NCBI RefSeq assembly: GCF_900103645.1
Contig: NZ_FNHP01000007.1
Location: 1-64,000 of the forward strand
Source: Oryzisolibacter propanilivorax
Lineage (GTDB): Bacteria > Pseudomonadota > Gammaproteobacteria > Burkholderiales > Burkholderiaceae_C
DNA: 64,000 nucleotides
Reading direction: 5' to 3'
In this document: positions 19,254-28,181 of the stretch, piece by piece
Numbering within the stretch: position 1 is the stretch's first letter
Layout of the letters: the number at the start of each line of letters is the position of its first letter
Program-made: the position numbers and the translations under genes
The notes under the pieces: model-generated
Told to the model about the DNA's origin: nothing
Databases searched by the model: none
What the model saw: only the letters and a program-made list of their open reading frames with translations

Positions 19254-19598
19254 TCAGCGCATGGACTGGATGTCGGTGACGACCATCTTCCCGCCTTCCT
19301 GGACGACCACGAACTGCACCTTGTCGCCGGGCTTGAGCTTGGCAAGCTGGCCCTTGTCGCGGACAGTGAAGACCATGGTCATGCCAGGCATGTCCAGGTT
19401 CTTGATATCCCCATGTTTGAGGGTGATCTTGCCGTTGTCCGCGTCGATCTTCTTGACCTCGCCATCGGTCATGGAGTCCGATGCCTGGGACATATTCATC
19501 TTGCCTTGATCCATCGTCGCTTGAGCAAAGCTGCTGACGGGCATGGCTATGCCCATGGCAAGAGCGGAGACGGCAAGAATGTTTTTGATGGTGTTCAT
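19254..19598 (-). CDS. cusF: CusF-family periplasmic copper chaperone
   Basis: 114 residues. The signal peptide ends near SSFAQA (about 26) and is followed by a small OB-fold domain. The metal site region reads LKHGDIKNLDMPGMTMVF, giving H62, M73 and M75; the position of the capping Trp of E. coli CusF is a Met (M70). CusF carries Cu(I)/Ag(I) to CusB. The fused domain at the end of CusB keeps the Trp, so the two copies may differ in affinity. Confidence 0.85.
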   Translation of the reverse strand: MNTIKNILAVSALAMGIAMPVSSFAQATMDQGKMNMSQASDSMTDGEVKKIDADNGKITLKHGDIKNLDMPGMTMVFTVRDKGQLAKLKPGDKVQFVVVQEGGKMVVTDIQSMR

Positions 19599-19653
19599 GG
19601 TGTCCTCTGTGTGAATGGATGGAGCTATGCGCTGACGTGCTGGTTTCAGGCCA

Positions 19654-20151
19654 TCACTTGCGGCCCACCTTGATGGCGCCCTTCATGCCCGCTTCGTAGT
19701 GGCCTGGCATCAAGCAGGCGAAGTTCACGGCACCTGCCTTGGTGAACTGCCAGACGATCTCGCCTTGCTTTCCAGGCTGCAACGTCACCTTGCTGGGTTC
19801 GTCATGTTCCATGTCGGGAAATTTCTTCATCTGTTCCAGATGCTCCAGCAACTCCTTCTCGGTGCCCAGGCTGAGTTCGTGCTTGACCTGCCCGGCGTTC
19901 TTGACGATGAACCGCACGGTCTCGCCCTGTTTCACCTGGATGTTCGACGGCGTGTAGCGCATGTTGTCGCTCATTTCGATGGTGATCGTGCGGCTGGCCT
20001 TGGCGGCCACGCCGGGTTTGCCTATGGCGGTCTCACCACCATCGTCATGGCCGTGGCCACCTGCGTGGTTTCCGCTGGCAAACGCGGCCCCTGATGCAGC
20101 AAGCGCAGCCATGGCCAAGAGTTGAGAAACAGTGAACCGGGTGAACCTCAT
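19654..20151 (-). CDS. Cupredoxin, periplasmic type-1 copper protein
   Basis: 165 residues from the ATG at 20151, with GGAGAT upstream. The signal peptide ends near AAFASG (about 26), followed by a His-rich stretch (HAGGHGHDD). The cupredoxin fold has the ligand set H91 (KHELSL), C146, H151 and M156 (CLMPGHYEAGM), a complete type-1 copper site. It probably shuttles electrons or copper together with the multicopper oxidase encoded directly upstream. Confidence 0.85.
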   Translation of the reverse strand: MRFTRFTVSQLLAMAALAASGAAFASGNHAGGHGHDDGGETAIGKPGVAAKASRTITIEMSDNMRYTPSNIQVKQGETVRFIVKNAGQVKHELSLGTEKELLEHLEQMKKFPDMEHDEPSKVTLQPGKQGEIVWQFTKAGAVNFACLMPGHYEAGMKGAIKVGRK

Positions 20152-20184
20152 GGATGATCTCCAGTTAAAGATTGAAAGCAAAAT

Positions 20185-21597
20185 TCAATGCTCGCCGTGC
20201 GATGTCGGCTTGCGCACATTGACTTCGGTGGGCGCCGCAGGCTTGCGCACACGCGGCATGGACTGCCCGCCTTCGGCACTGAAGCGCGCTGGCTCGGCGA
20301 TGGGGCCGGTGTACTTTCGCGCCACCGTTCCTTCGGGGTGTTTGAACCAGCCGGGGTCTTTGTAGTCGCCGGGCTTCTGATCACGGCGCACCTTGAGCAC
20401 GCTGAACATGCCGCCCATCTCCACCGAGCCGAACGGCCCCTGGCCGGTCATCATGGGGAGGGTGTTGTCCGGGATGGGCATCTCCATCTCGGCCATGTCC
20501 GCCATCCCACGCTCGCCCATGGCCATGTAGTCCGGGATGAGGTTGTTGATCTTCTTGGCCAAGCCGCTGTGGTCCACGCCGATGAGCGTGGGCACGCTGT
20601 GGCCCATGGCGTTCATGGTGTGGTGGCTCTTGTGGCAGTGGAAGGCCCAGTCGCCTTCCTCGTCGGCCACGAATTCGATCTGGCGCATCTGGCCCACGGC
20701 CACGTCGGTGGTCACCTCGGGCCAGCGCGCGCTCTTGGGTGTGGGCCCGCCATCGGTCCCCGTGACAACGAACTCATGACCATGCACATGCATCGGGTGA
20801 TTGGTCATGGAGAGATTGCCGATGCGGATGCGAACCTTGTCGTTGAGGCGGACATTCAAGGAGTCGATGCCCGGAAAGACGCGGCTGTTCCACGTCCACA
20901 TATTGAATTCCGTCATTTCCGCGACCTTGGGCGTCGCGGCTCCGGGCTCGATGTCATAGGCGCTCAGCAGGAAACAGAAGTCCCGCTGCACCTCGTCGAT
21001 CAGGGGATGCCTGGCCTTCGGGTGCGTGACCCAGAAACCCATCATGCCCATGGCCATCTGCACCATCTCGTCGGCATGCGGGTGGTACATGAAGGTGCCG
21101 GGCCGGCGCGCCACGAACTCATAGACAAAGGTGTCACCTGGCTGGATGGTCGGCTGGGTCAAACCGGCAACACCATCCATGCCATTGGGCAGACGCTGCC
21201 CATGCCAGTGGATGCTGGTGTGTTCAGGCAGTTTGTTGGTGACGAAGATGCGCACGCGATCGCCTTCCACCACCTCGATCGTGGGGCCGGGGCTCTGGCC
21301 GTTGTAGCCCCACAGGTGGGCCTTCATGCCCGGCGCCATCTCACGTACCACGGGCTCTGCCACCAGGTGGAACTCCTTGACACCCTGGTTCATGCGCCAC
21401 GGCAGGGTCCAGCCGTTGAGCGTTACCACGGGGTTGTACGGTCGCCCCGTATTGGGCACGACCGGCGCCATGGTGTTCGAGCTGGACTGGATCACCGGTT
21501 CGGGCAGGGCCGCCATCGCCACGCGGCTGACCGAGCTGGCGGCCACTGCGCCACCGGCAATACCGGCGAACTTGAAAAAATCTCTTCTGGATGTCAT
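20185..21597 (-). CDS. Multicopper oxidase, Tat-exported
   Basis: 470 residues from the ATG at 21597. The N-terminus MTSRRDFFKFAGIAGG is a twin-arginine export signal. The four copper-binding segments are complete: HWHG (130-133), YHPHAD (171-176), HPMHVHGH (267-274) and HCHKSHHTMNAMGH (320-333), the last with the type-1 Cys and axial Met. Such enzymes oxidise Cu(I) to the less toxic Cu(II) in the periplasm. Length fits the compact CopA/CueO-like copper oxidases. Confidence 0.9.
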   Translation of the reverse strand: MTSRRDFFKFAGIAGGAVAASSVSRVAMAALPEPVIQSSSNTMAPVVPNTGRPYNPVVTLNGWTLPWRMNQGVKEFHLVAEPVVREMAPGMKAHLWGYNGQSPGPTIEVVEGDRVRIFVTNKLPEHTSIHWHGQRLPNGMDGVAGLTQPTIQPGDTFVYEFVARRPGTFMYHPHADEMVQMAMGMMGFWVTHPKARHPLIDEVQRDFCFLLSAYDIEPGAATPKVAEMTEFNMWTWNSRVFPGIDSLNVRLNDKVRIRIGNLSMTNHPMHVHGHEFVVTGTDGGPTPKSARWPEVTTDVAVGQMRQIEFVADEEGDWAFHCHKSHHTMNAMGHSVPTLIGVDHSGLAKKINNLIPDYMAMGERGMADMAEMEMPIPDNTLPMMTGQGPFGSVEMGGMFSVLKVRRDQKPGDYKDPGWFKHPEGTVARKYTGPIAEPARFSAEGGQSMPRVRKPAAPTEVNVRKPTSHGEH

Positions 21598-21613
21598 GGC
21601 AATCGTTTCTGTA

Positions 21614-23044
21614 TCACTGGCCGGCATCGCCGCCGGTGGACGCGCCGGATGCGGCTGACAAACGGGTACTGGTTGGGCGCCCGATCAGCGAAGCCTGCAA
21701 GGCCGCATCGGCCAGCCAGAACTGCTGCTGTGCGTCCATGGCTGCAGCAACGGCGCTGACCTGATCGCGCGCATCGGCCAGCAACTCGAATGTGCTGATC
21801 AGCATGCCGTTGTAGAGGAGCTGGTTTTCTTCCGAGATCACCTTGCGCAGCGGCACGACTTCATCGCGATAGTGGCGCGCTACGTCGTAGGCGGTGCGGT
21901 AGGCGGAATAGCTCTCGCGCAGGTTGGAGCCTGCGGAGCGCACCGTGGCTTCGAGATGATTGGCCGCCGCGAGGGTGCGCGCGTTCATGGACGCGCGTTG
22001 CATCCCGCCCCAATCAAAGATGGGCAGGCGCAGCGCGATTTCCCAGCCGCGCGCGGTGGAGCGGGTACCACCGGCATTGTCGAAAGTCGTGTTGCGCCGC
22101 CCGGTGAGCTCGATATCGGTGAAGCTGGTCACCATGTTCAAGCCTTGGGCCTTGGCTGCCACGTCCAGCGTAGCCTGCGCCAGACGTATGTCCAGGCGTG
22201 CCCTGGTGGCCTGCGATCCGATGGCCTGCGGGTTCAGTGGCTGCTTGGGCAGATCGGGCAAACGTTCGGGCAGCTTGAGCGCCTGCGCCTGGCCTTCATC
22301 CAGGCCCAGCAAACGAATCAGTTCCTCCCGGCTGGCGGTGACCTGGTGCTGGGCCGTGCTCAACCGGGTGGCGGCGTCGGCGTAGAAGGCCTGCTCGCGT
22401 GCGCGGGTGATGCGATTGAAGTTCCCCACGGCTTGCATACGTTTGGCCAGCTCCGCTCCAGCCTCCGCGCTGGCATAGACCTGCTTGGCATATTGGAGCG
22501 ATTGCTGTGCGACGACGGCACGGATCCAGGCCTGACGCACCAGGGTGACCTGATCCACGACTTCGCTGCTCAAACGCAGTTGCGACTGCTCAATGAACCG
22601 GTTTGCGATGCCGTGGCGCGACGGCAGCGTCAGCAGGTCCAACAAGCCAAGGGAAAGCGCACGCGCCAAGGCCAGCTCCGGGCCTGACGTCATGCGTTCA
22701 AAACTGAAGATGGGGTTGGCAATCCGGCCCACTTGCGCAGCGTCGGCGGACTCTGCCCAGCCCTGCGCCAACAACACCTGCAAGGACGGGCTGTTCACCA
22801 GCGCCAACTGGACGGCTTGCGTTTGTCCCAATGGCTGCGCAAGCAGGGTGTGGGCCGCCTGCGCACGCTGATTGCGCTCGTCCTGGGTAGTGGCCAACGC
22901 GAGTTGGCCCCCAGCGAAGCTGCCCGCCTCGTCATTCACGCGGCTGGTGTTCTGATCCAGGCTGACGCTGGCGCAGCCCGTCAGCACAACAAGGCCGAGT
23001 GCGGAAAGCGCCAGCTTGGTATGCGTGGCACGCAAACGCATCAT
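21614..23044 (-). CDS. TolC-family outer-membrane lipoprotein channel
   Basis: 476 residues. A lipobox LVVLTGCAS near residue 24 predicts a lipid-anchored outer-membrane factor, like CusC. The rest is the helical/beta repeat of outer-membrane efflux proteins. It is the second such channel in this operon (the other is at 12986-14290) and may serve the same pump or export the small periplasmic factors. Its start overlaps the stop of the upstream small gene (ATGA). Confidence 0.87.
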   Translation of the reverse strand: MMRLRATHTKLALSALGLVVLTGCASVSLDQNTSRVNDEAGSFAGGQLALATTQDERNQRAQAAHTLLAQPLGQTQAVQLALVNSPSLQVLLAQGWAESADAAQVGRIANPIFSFERMTSGPELALARALSLGLLDLLTLPSRHGIANRFIEQSQLRLSSEVVDQVTLVRQAWIRAVVAQQSLQYAKQVYASAEAGAELAKRMQAVGNFNRITRAREQAFYADAATRLSTAQHQVTASREELIRLLGLDEGQAQALKLPERLPDLPKQPLNPQAIGSQATRARLDIRLAQATLDVAAKAQGLNMVTSFTDIELTGRRNTTFDNAGGTRSTARGWEIALRLPIFDWGGMQRASMNARTLAAANHLEATVRSAGSNLRESYSAYRTAYDVARHYRDEVVPLRKVISEENQLLYNGMLISTFELLADARDQVSAVAAAMDAQQQFWLADAALQASLIGRPTSTRLSAASGASTGGDAGQ

Positions 23045-23376
23045 GGCTTGCCTCCGCCGTGATGACTGGTTTGCGAGTCGTTCGCAGGAGCCGCATCCTG
23101 GGCGGACGCGGGCACACCCGTCTTGATCTCCTTGGCATACGCGCGCCAGCCGCCGATCTGGCCCACGCGATCATTGGCTTGCTGCCAGGACTGAACCGGC
23201 TGATCCGTATAGGCCCGGTAGTCGCCGATGGCAGACGAGTACTGCAGCTTCGTCGGCAGTGCTGTTTTTGGCGCCTCTGCATCCGCCGGGGTTTGGGCGA
23301 AGGCGGCTGTGGCAAGCAACGCCAATGTCCACGGCATGAGCGCCCTGGGCGATGGCAGTTGGAAGGAAATGGCCAT
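23041..23376 (-). CDS. Small secreted protein, first gene of the copper operon
   Basis: 111 residues from the ATG at 23376, preceded by AGAGGAGACC. The signal peptide ends near TAAFAQ (about 28). The mature part has conserved-looking aromatics (YRAYTDQPVQSWQQAND) and a C-terminal HHGGGK. No named family is recognised. It is the promoter-proximal gene, divergent from the two-component system, so it is probably the most strongly copper-induced product. Confidence 0.7.
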   Translation of the reverse strand: MAISFQLPSPRALMPWTLALLATAAFAQTPADAEAPKTALPTKLQYSSAIGDYRAYTDQPVQSWQQANDRVGQIGGWRAYAKEIKTGVPASAQDAAPANDSQTSHHGGGKP

Positions 23377-23453
23377 GGTCTCCTCTTGATAAGTCTCAAA
23401 TTCCACGATGAGGAGATTCTGGAAGGCCCATGCTTTCATCCAGGTGTTCTGAA

Positions 23454-23471
23454 GATTACTTTTTTGTCATC
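23454..23471. promoter_or_regulatory. Putative copper-response operator (GATTAC-T6-GTCATC)
   Basis: An imperfect inverted repeat, GATTAC and GTCATC separated by six T, lies between the divergent copper operon (start 23376) and the response-regulator gene (start 23534). One mismatch breaks perfect symmetry. Spacing and position are those of CopR/CusR boxes. It could serve both directions. Only one such dyad was seen. Confidence 0.55.
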
Positions 23472-23533
23472 TCCATGCCAGGCGGCCTCAAGCTCGGCAC
23501 ACTCTCGTAGCAGCACACCGAAGGAGCGCGCAC

Positions 23534-24217
23534 GTGAAGATATTGATCGTTGAGGACGAACCCAAGACCGGGGCCTACCTGCGCCAGGGGTTGAGCGAGG
23601 CGGGCTACAGCTGTGACCTGGTGCCCGATGGTGCCGATGGACTGCACATGGCCATCCACGGCCAGTACGATCTGGTGATCCTGGACGTCATGCTGCCGGG
23701 CCTGAACGGCTGGCAGGTGCTGCAGTCCCTGCGCGATCGGGGCCTGCAAATGCCCGTGCTGTTCCTGACCGCCCGCGATCAGGTGGAGGATCGGGTCAAG
23801 GGCCTGGAGCTGGGGGCCGACGACTATCTCGTCAAGCCATTCTCGTTTGCCGAACTGCTGGCCAGGGTGCGGATCATCCTGCGGCGCGGCCATGCCGGCA
23901 GCGAAGACAGCACACTGCGCGTGGCCGATCTGGAACTCGATTTGCTGCGCCGCCGGGTGTCCCGCAATGGCAGGCGCGTGGATCTGACGGCCAAGGAGTT
24001 CGGACTGCTGGAGCTGCTGATGCGCCGTCATGGCGAGGTTCTGCCGCGCTCGCTCATCGCATCCCAGGTGTGGGACATGAACTTCGACAGCGACACCAAC
24101 GTCATCGAGGTCGCCATGCGCCGCCTGCGCGTGAAGATCGATGAAGGCCATCCGGTCAAGCTCATCCAGACCGTGCGCGGTATGGGCTATGTGCTGGACG
24201 TGCCGGAGGAGGCCTGA
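23534..24217 (+). CDS. Copper-type response regulator (OmpR family)
   Basis: 227 residues. The receiver domain (1-115) has the phosphoacceptor D51 ([10 protein letters not shown]) and the conserved DDYLVKPF; a winged-helix output domain follows (about 128-225). It is the CusR/CopR type by family and by location next to the copper operon. The stop abuts the GTG of the kinase gene. The predicted target is the dyad at 23454-23471 in its own divergent promoter. Confidence 0.9.
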   Translation: MKILIVEDEPKTGAYLRQGLSEAGYSCDLVPDGADGLHMAIHGQYDLVILDVMLPGLNGWQVLQSLRDRGLQMPVLFLTARDQVEDRVKGLELGADDYLVKPFSFAELLARVRIILRRGHAGSEDSTLRVADLELDLLRRRVSRNGRRVDLTAKEFGLLELLMRRHGEVLPRSLIASQVWDMNFDSDTNVIEVAMRRLRVKIDEGHPVKLIQTVRGMGYVLDVPEEA

Positions 24218-25621
24218 GTGCCGGCGCGCGCCCGCTGGGGCAGGCTCCCGCTGACACAGCGCCTGACTCTTTTCTTCACCGTGGTGGCCGCAGCGGTCGT
24301 GCTCGGCCTGGGCGTCATGTTCCTGGTCGCAACCGGGCAGCATTTCGTGGCACTCGATCGCATCGCGCTGCAGGACAAGCAGCACCTGATCGAAGAGATC
24401 TTGCGCAACACCCATTCGGCGGAGGATGCACGTTGGCGCCTGGGCGAGGCCTTGAGTTATCACCATGGCCTCTATGCCCGGGTCACGGATGCACAGGGAG
24501 AGCTTGTCTTCCAATCACAAGGCTTCGCCCCGGATACTCAAAGCGCGCCGGCAGGGCCTGCGATGGGAACGAAGCTGTTCGGTACCTGGGAGCACGGCGG
24601 CAGCATCTATCACACCTTGCGTTTCGAGGCAGCACCTGCCTATTCGCAGACGGCATTGCGCGTGCTGATTGCGACCGATACGGATCACCACGCACAGTTT
24701 CTGCGGGACCTGCGCCGCGATCTGGCTCTTTACGTAGCCGCCGCCATCGTGGTGTGCGGCCTTTTGTCCTGGCTCGCTGCGCGCCAGGGACTGGCCCCGC
24801 TGCGCGAGATGCGATCCCGCGCAGCCGCGGTTACCAGCCAGAAGTTGACCGAGCGTATGCCCGTGCAGGCCGTGCCAGTGGAAATGGCCGATCTGGCACG
24901 AGAGCTCAACCGCATGCTAGACCGGCTGCAAGAGGGTTTTCAGCGCCTGACCGATTTCTCATCGGACCTGGCGCATGAACTGCGTACTCCCATCAGCAAC
25001 TTGCTGACGCAAACCCAGGTGGCCCTGACCGCCAAGCGCGACGCCGCCACCTACCGCGACATCCTGGCGTCCAACGCCGAAGAGTTCGAGCGGCTGGCGC
25101 GCATGGTCTCCGACATGCTCTTCCTGGCGAAAACCGAGCGCGGCGTAGACCTTCCGCACAAGGAACGATTTGCGGCGCGCCAGGAGTCCCTAGCCTTGCT
25201 GGAGTTCTATGAGGCCGTCGCGGAGGAAAAGCGCATCCGCTTTCGGCTGGAAGGGGACGGCGACATAGAAGGCGATCGACTGATGTTTCGCCGCGCCCTC
25301 AGCAATCTGCTGTCCAACGCGCTGCGCCACACGCCCGAAGCCGGCACCATCACGGTCTGCATAACGGGCACCGCGCAATCCACGGTGGTGACTGTGGAAA
25401 ACACAGGCCCCGACATTGATCCCAAGATGCTGCCCAGGCTGTTCGACCGCTTCTACCGGGCCGACCCCACCAGGGCGCATCCCGATGCCGAAGGCAGCGG
25501 ACTGGGCCTGGCCATCACCCGTGCCATCGCCCAAGCCCATGACGGCCATGTCACTGTGACGTCATCCCATGGGAATACAAGCTTTGCCCTGGTGTTTCCG
25601 CATCGCGCGACCCATGCATGA
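24218..25621 (+). CDS. Copper-type sensor histidine kinase
   Basis: 467 residues from a GTG start directly after the regulator stop. Two membrane segments (about 18-40 and 168-188) enclose a periplasmic sensor of about 125 residues with several His (YHHG, EHGG, DHHAQ). HAMP and the H-box FSSDLAHELRTPI (H253) follow, then an intact ATPase domain with N and G boxes (EGSGLGLAI). This is the CusS/CopS architecture: periplasmic metal sensing and phosphorylation of the adjacent regulator. Confidence 0.9.
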   Translation: MPARARWGRLPLTQRLTLFFTVVAAAVVLGLGVMFLVATGQHFVALDRIALQDKQHLIEEILRNTHSAEDARWRLGEALSYHHGLYARVTDAQGELVFQSQGFAPDTQSAPAGPAMGTKLFGTWEHGGSIYHTLRFEAAPAYSQTALRVLIATDTDHHAQFLRDLRRDLALYVAAAIVVCGLLSWLAARQGLAPLREMRSRAAAVTSQKLTERMPVQAVPVEMADLARELNRMLDRLQEGFQRLTDFSSDLAHELRTPISNLLTQTQVALTAKRDAATYRDILASNAEEFERLARMVSDMLFLAKTERGVDLPHKERFAARQESLALLEFYEAVAEEKRIRFRLEGDGDIEGDRLMFRRALSNLLSNALRHTPEAGTITVCITGTAQSTVVTVENTGPDIDPKMLPRLFDRFYRADPTRAHPDAEGSGLGLAITRAIAQAHDGHVTVTSSHGNTSFALVFPHRATHA

Positions 25622-25767
25622 CGGTTGCCACGACGAAAGCTGTCGGAGATGTCATCCGGCTGTCTAGGTTTTGTTGGCTAGGGGTTTCTACCATGAGCAC
25701 ATCTCCTCACCGCTGCATCAAAGCGCCGGAGATGCAAACCTCAGAGACTCCACAAAGGATATTTATC

Positions 25768-26121
25768 ATGACTCAGCGTCGACTCTCCCTCTCCGCCGTG
25801 ATCGCAAGCGTGGCCACTGTGGCGGCCCTCGGTCTGCCGGGAATGGCATCGGCGGAATACTGGCACCCTGCCAACAACGAAGCTGGCGTGATCGTTCACT
25901 CCGAACACTTCAAGAGTGAAAAGACCCGCGAGCAAGTCAGGGCGGAAACCGAAGCCGCGATGCGTCAAGGCCGCTTGTCTTATGGCGAAAGCAATTACCC
26001 GCGCGGTGCAGAAGCAGCACCGGCAGCGTCGAGCAAGACCCGGCAGCAAGTGATCAACGAGATGCGCAGTGAGACCGCCGCGCAACGCGAGGCACGGCAG
26101 TTGCTGTACTCGGCCGGCTAA
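25768..26121 (+). CDS. DUF4148-family secreted protein
   Basis: 117 residues from the ATG at 25768, with AAAGGAT upstream; longer in-frame starts lack one. The signal peptide ends near GMASAE (about 28). The mature part has two copies of a KTR-Q-V motif (EKTREQVRAE and SKTRQQVINE), the DUF4148 repeat common in beta-proteobacteria. A second DUF4148 gene lies at 36255. The function is unknown; both copies flank the czc block and may be metal-inducible. Confidence 0.78.
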   Translation: MTQRRLSLSAVIASVATVAALGLPGMASAEYWHPANNEAGVIVHSEHFKSEKTREQVRAETEAAMRQGRLSYGESNYPRGAEAAPAASSKTRQQVINEMRSETAAQREARQLLYSAG

Positions 26122-26176
26122 CCAAAAAGCCAGCACGACGATTTCGTTGGGCATCCTCAGTCTTGCACGACACCCC

Positions 26177-26206
26177 AATCGCCGCGTACAGACGCGGCGA
26201 TTTGCT
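26177..26206 (+). terminator. Rho-independent terminator
   Basis: Perfect 11-bp stem AATCGCCGCGT / ACGCGGCGATT with a four-base ACAG loop, followed by a T-rich TGCTTT. It lies 55 bases after the DUF4148 stop and closes that transcript before the czc operon. Confidence 0.8.
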
Positions 26207-26260
26207 TTCCGAATCGCTGTTCGTTTAACGATTCCGATGGCGCCAGCTACAACGCTAGGT

Positions 26261-26274
26261 GACAGCTTTGTCAT
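26261..26274. promoter_or_regulatory. Putative CzcR operator, TGACA-N4-TGTCA
   Basis: Perfect inverted repeat TGACA-GCTT-TGTCA, about 130 bases upstream of czcI. The same dyad with a different spacer occurs at 36695-36708 upstream of czcR. The identical half-sites and spacing suggest a common regulator for the czc structural genes and for czcRS. Confidence 0.6.
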
Positions 26275-26405
26275 CTTTCGGATGCCAAATCGTTCATTCG
26301 GCGAAGCTAGAATTCGTCCCGATTCATGATCCCGGCCACTCGCGAATAACTTCGTTTGATCCAAGCCACAAACCATCTGCCATTCGCCGTTAGACTGAAA
26401 TTTAA

Positions 26406-26765
26406 ATGTGCCGCTGGCTCATTGTCCTTCTTGCGTTGATGATGGCAGCCCAGTTCTCCTGGGCCATCACAGTCTCCACGACCGGCCTTGACGACCTGAA
26501 TGGCGCGATCGCAAGCGTGGAACTTGCGAGAGCGCCATCGGCTGCGGCAGCCGGCCCCTGGACCGTACACGCGCAGGACAAATGCACTGCGCATGTCTGC
26601 GACGTCAGCCACTGTCATTGCCACCACGGCTACGGCGCGACGGGTTCGCCTATGCCTTGTGTCTTGGGGGCAGCGCCGCCTAGTGCTCCATGCGAAGCGC
26701 CTGCCGGTATGGATGAATCGCATATTCCCCCTCGCATCGAACGCCCCAACTGGCACCGCGCCTGA
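26406..26765 (+). CDS. czcI: CzcI-like small exported protein
   Basis: 119 residues. The signal peptide MCRWLIVLLALMMAAQFSWA resembles that of CzcI from Cupriavidus, which also precedes czcC. The mature part is Cys/His-rich (DKCTAHVCDVSHCHCHHG), suited to Zn binding. CzcI is thought to modulate induction of the czcCBA genes. The rest of the protein diverges, so the assignment rests on signal sequence, composition and position. Confidence 0.68.
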   Translation: MCRWLIVLLALMMAAQFSWAITVSTTGLDDLNGAIASVELARAPSAAAAGPWTVHAQDKCTAHVCDVSHCHCHHGYGATGSPMPCVLGAAPPSAPCEAPAGMDESHIPPRIERPNWHRA

Positions 26766-26873
26766 ACGGCGCGCTGTCTGCCATCCGCTGCCCCATCTGG
26801 TAGCCCGCTCTGTCGAGCGGGAAGACGCCGCGCCGAACCACCCCTTGTTGTTTCCACAACCCTGGAGAGTTCG

Positions 26874-28178
26874 ATGCAAAGCCCCCTTCGAGGCTACTGT
26901 GTACCGCTATTGCTGGCGGTAATTTGTTCCCCCTATTCATGGGCCTGTGCTCAAGGCAACGCCACCGCACCCGCCGAGGTGGCGGCACCGTCCATTGCCG
27001 TCGCCATACCCGCCCTGACACTGGGCGATGCCGTACGGCTGACCCTGGCGCACAACGCCGAACTCGCGAGCGCGCGCCTCGAAGTGCAGGCCATGGAGGC
27101 CGCCGAGATACAGGCCGGCGCCCGGCCCAACCCCGAGATCGGCGTGCTCGTCGAAGACACTCGCAGCGCCACCCGCGCGACGACGGTGCAATGGGCCCAG
27201 CCGATCGAGTTGGGAGGTAAACGCAGCGCCCGCCTTACCGCCGCAGCACGTGCCCGCGAACAGGCGCTAATAGCGCTGCAGGCCAAGCAGGCCGGGTTGC
27301 AGGCGATCGTGACCAGTGCCTTTTTCGAATTGCTGGGCGCCCAGGAGCAGGTGGTCCTAATGCAAGCCTCGCTGGACTTGGCGCACAACGCCAGCGCCAT
27401 TGCCAGCAAACGGCTGCAGGCCGGCAAGGTGCCACCGCTGGAACTGGCGAAGGCGCAGGTAGCGGAGGCCGGCATGCGCGCCGAACTGATCCAATCACAG
27501 AGCGAGCTGCAATTGGCAAGGCAACGCCTGTCCGCCTTCTGGGGGCAAACAACCCTCAACTTCGAACGGGCCCAGGGCAATGCCGATGCACTACCCACCA
27601 TCCCCACGGATAGCGAGGTGGGCGAGCGCATGGCCCAGGCTGCGGTACTGAGAGTTGCCCAACTCGATGTGGCACGACGCCAGGCGCTGACCGACATCGA
27701 GCGGGCCAAGCGCATTCCCGATCCGACCATCACCATGGGGGCAAAGCGGGCCGCGGAACTGGGGCGTACACAAGTCATCATCGGCATATCCGTCCCGCTT
27801 CCCATACTGGACAGCAACCAAGGCAATTTGTTGGAAGCCCTGCGCCGGGAAGAACAGGCGCGGGAGACGGTAACGGCAGTCCGTCTCCAGCTGCAAACCG
27901 AGGTGTCCGCGGCCATAGAAAAGCTGCGCTTGACGCGCCAGCAGGTGCAGCTGCTGCGCGGCGAGGTACTGAACACCGCGCAGGCGGCCTATGACGCAGC
28001 CGTCAAGGGTTACGCATTGGGCAAATTCGCCTTCCTCGACGTGCTGGATGCCCAGCGCACCCTGTTCCAGCTGCGCCAGCAGGTGCTGCGCAGCACGGCC
28101 GACGCTTATCGCGCCGCGGCCGACATCGATCGCCTGCTTGGCCAAGGCACCGGCGCGGCCGATCCCATCCAGAAGTAA
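26874..28178 (+). CDS. czcC: CzcC, outer-membrane channel of the Zn/Co/Cd pump
   Basis: 434 residues with a signal peptide (cleavage near SWACAQG, about residue 27) and the repeated helical hairpins of TolC-family proteins. It starts the czcCBA transcript, three bases before czcB. With CzcB and CzcA it forms the tripartite exporter that moves divalent metal out across both membranes. Confidence 0.9.
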   Translation: MQSPLRGYCVPLLLAVICSPYSWACAQGNATAPAEVAAPSIAVAIPALTLGDAVRLTLAHNAELASARLEVQAMEAAEIQAGARPNPEIGVLVEDTRSATRATTVQWAQPIELGGKRSARLTAAARAREQALIALQAKQAGLQAIVTSAFFELLGAQEQVVLMQASLDLAHNASAIASKRLQAGKVPPLELAKAQVAEAGMRAELIQSQSELQLARQRLSAFWGQTTLNFERAQGNADALPTIPTDSEVGERMAQAAVLRVAQLDVARRQALTDIERAKRIPDPTITMGAKRAAELGRTQVIIGISVPLPILDSNQGNLLEALRREEQARETVTAVRLQLQTEVSAAIEKLRLTRQQVQLLRGEVLNTAQAAYDAAVKGYALGKFAFLDVLDAQRTLFQLRQQVLRSTADAYRAAADIDRLLGQGTGAADPIQK

Positions 28179-28181
28179 ACA

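Noticed and set aside
20188-21759. Long plus-strand frame antisense to the multicopper oxidase
   Set aside because: Shadow frame; the opposite strand has complete copper-binding motifs and a Tat signal.
25635-25660. Possible metal-regulator half-sites GCTGTC and GTCATC upstream of the DUF4148 gene
   Set aside because: They are arranged as direct, not inverted, half-sites with poor symmetry, unlike the clear dyads at 23454, 26261 and 36695.
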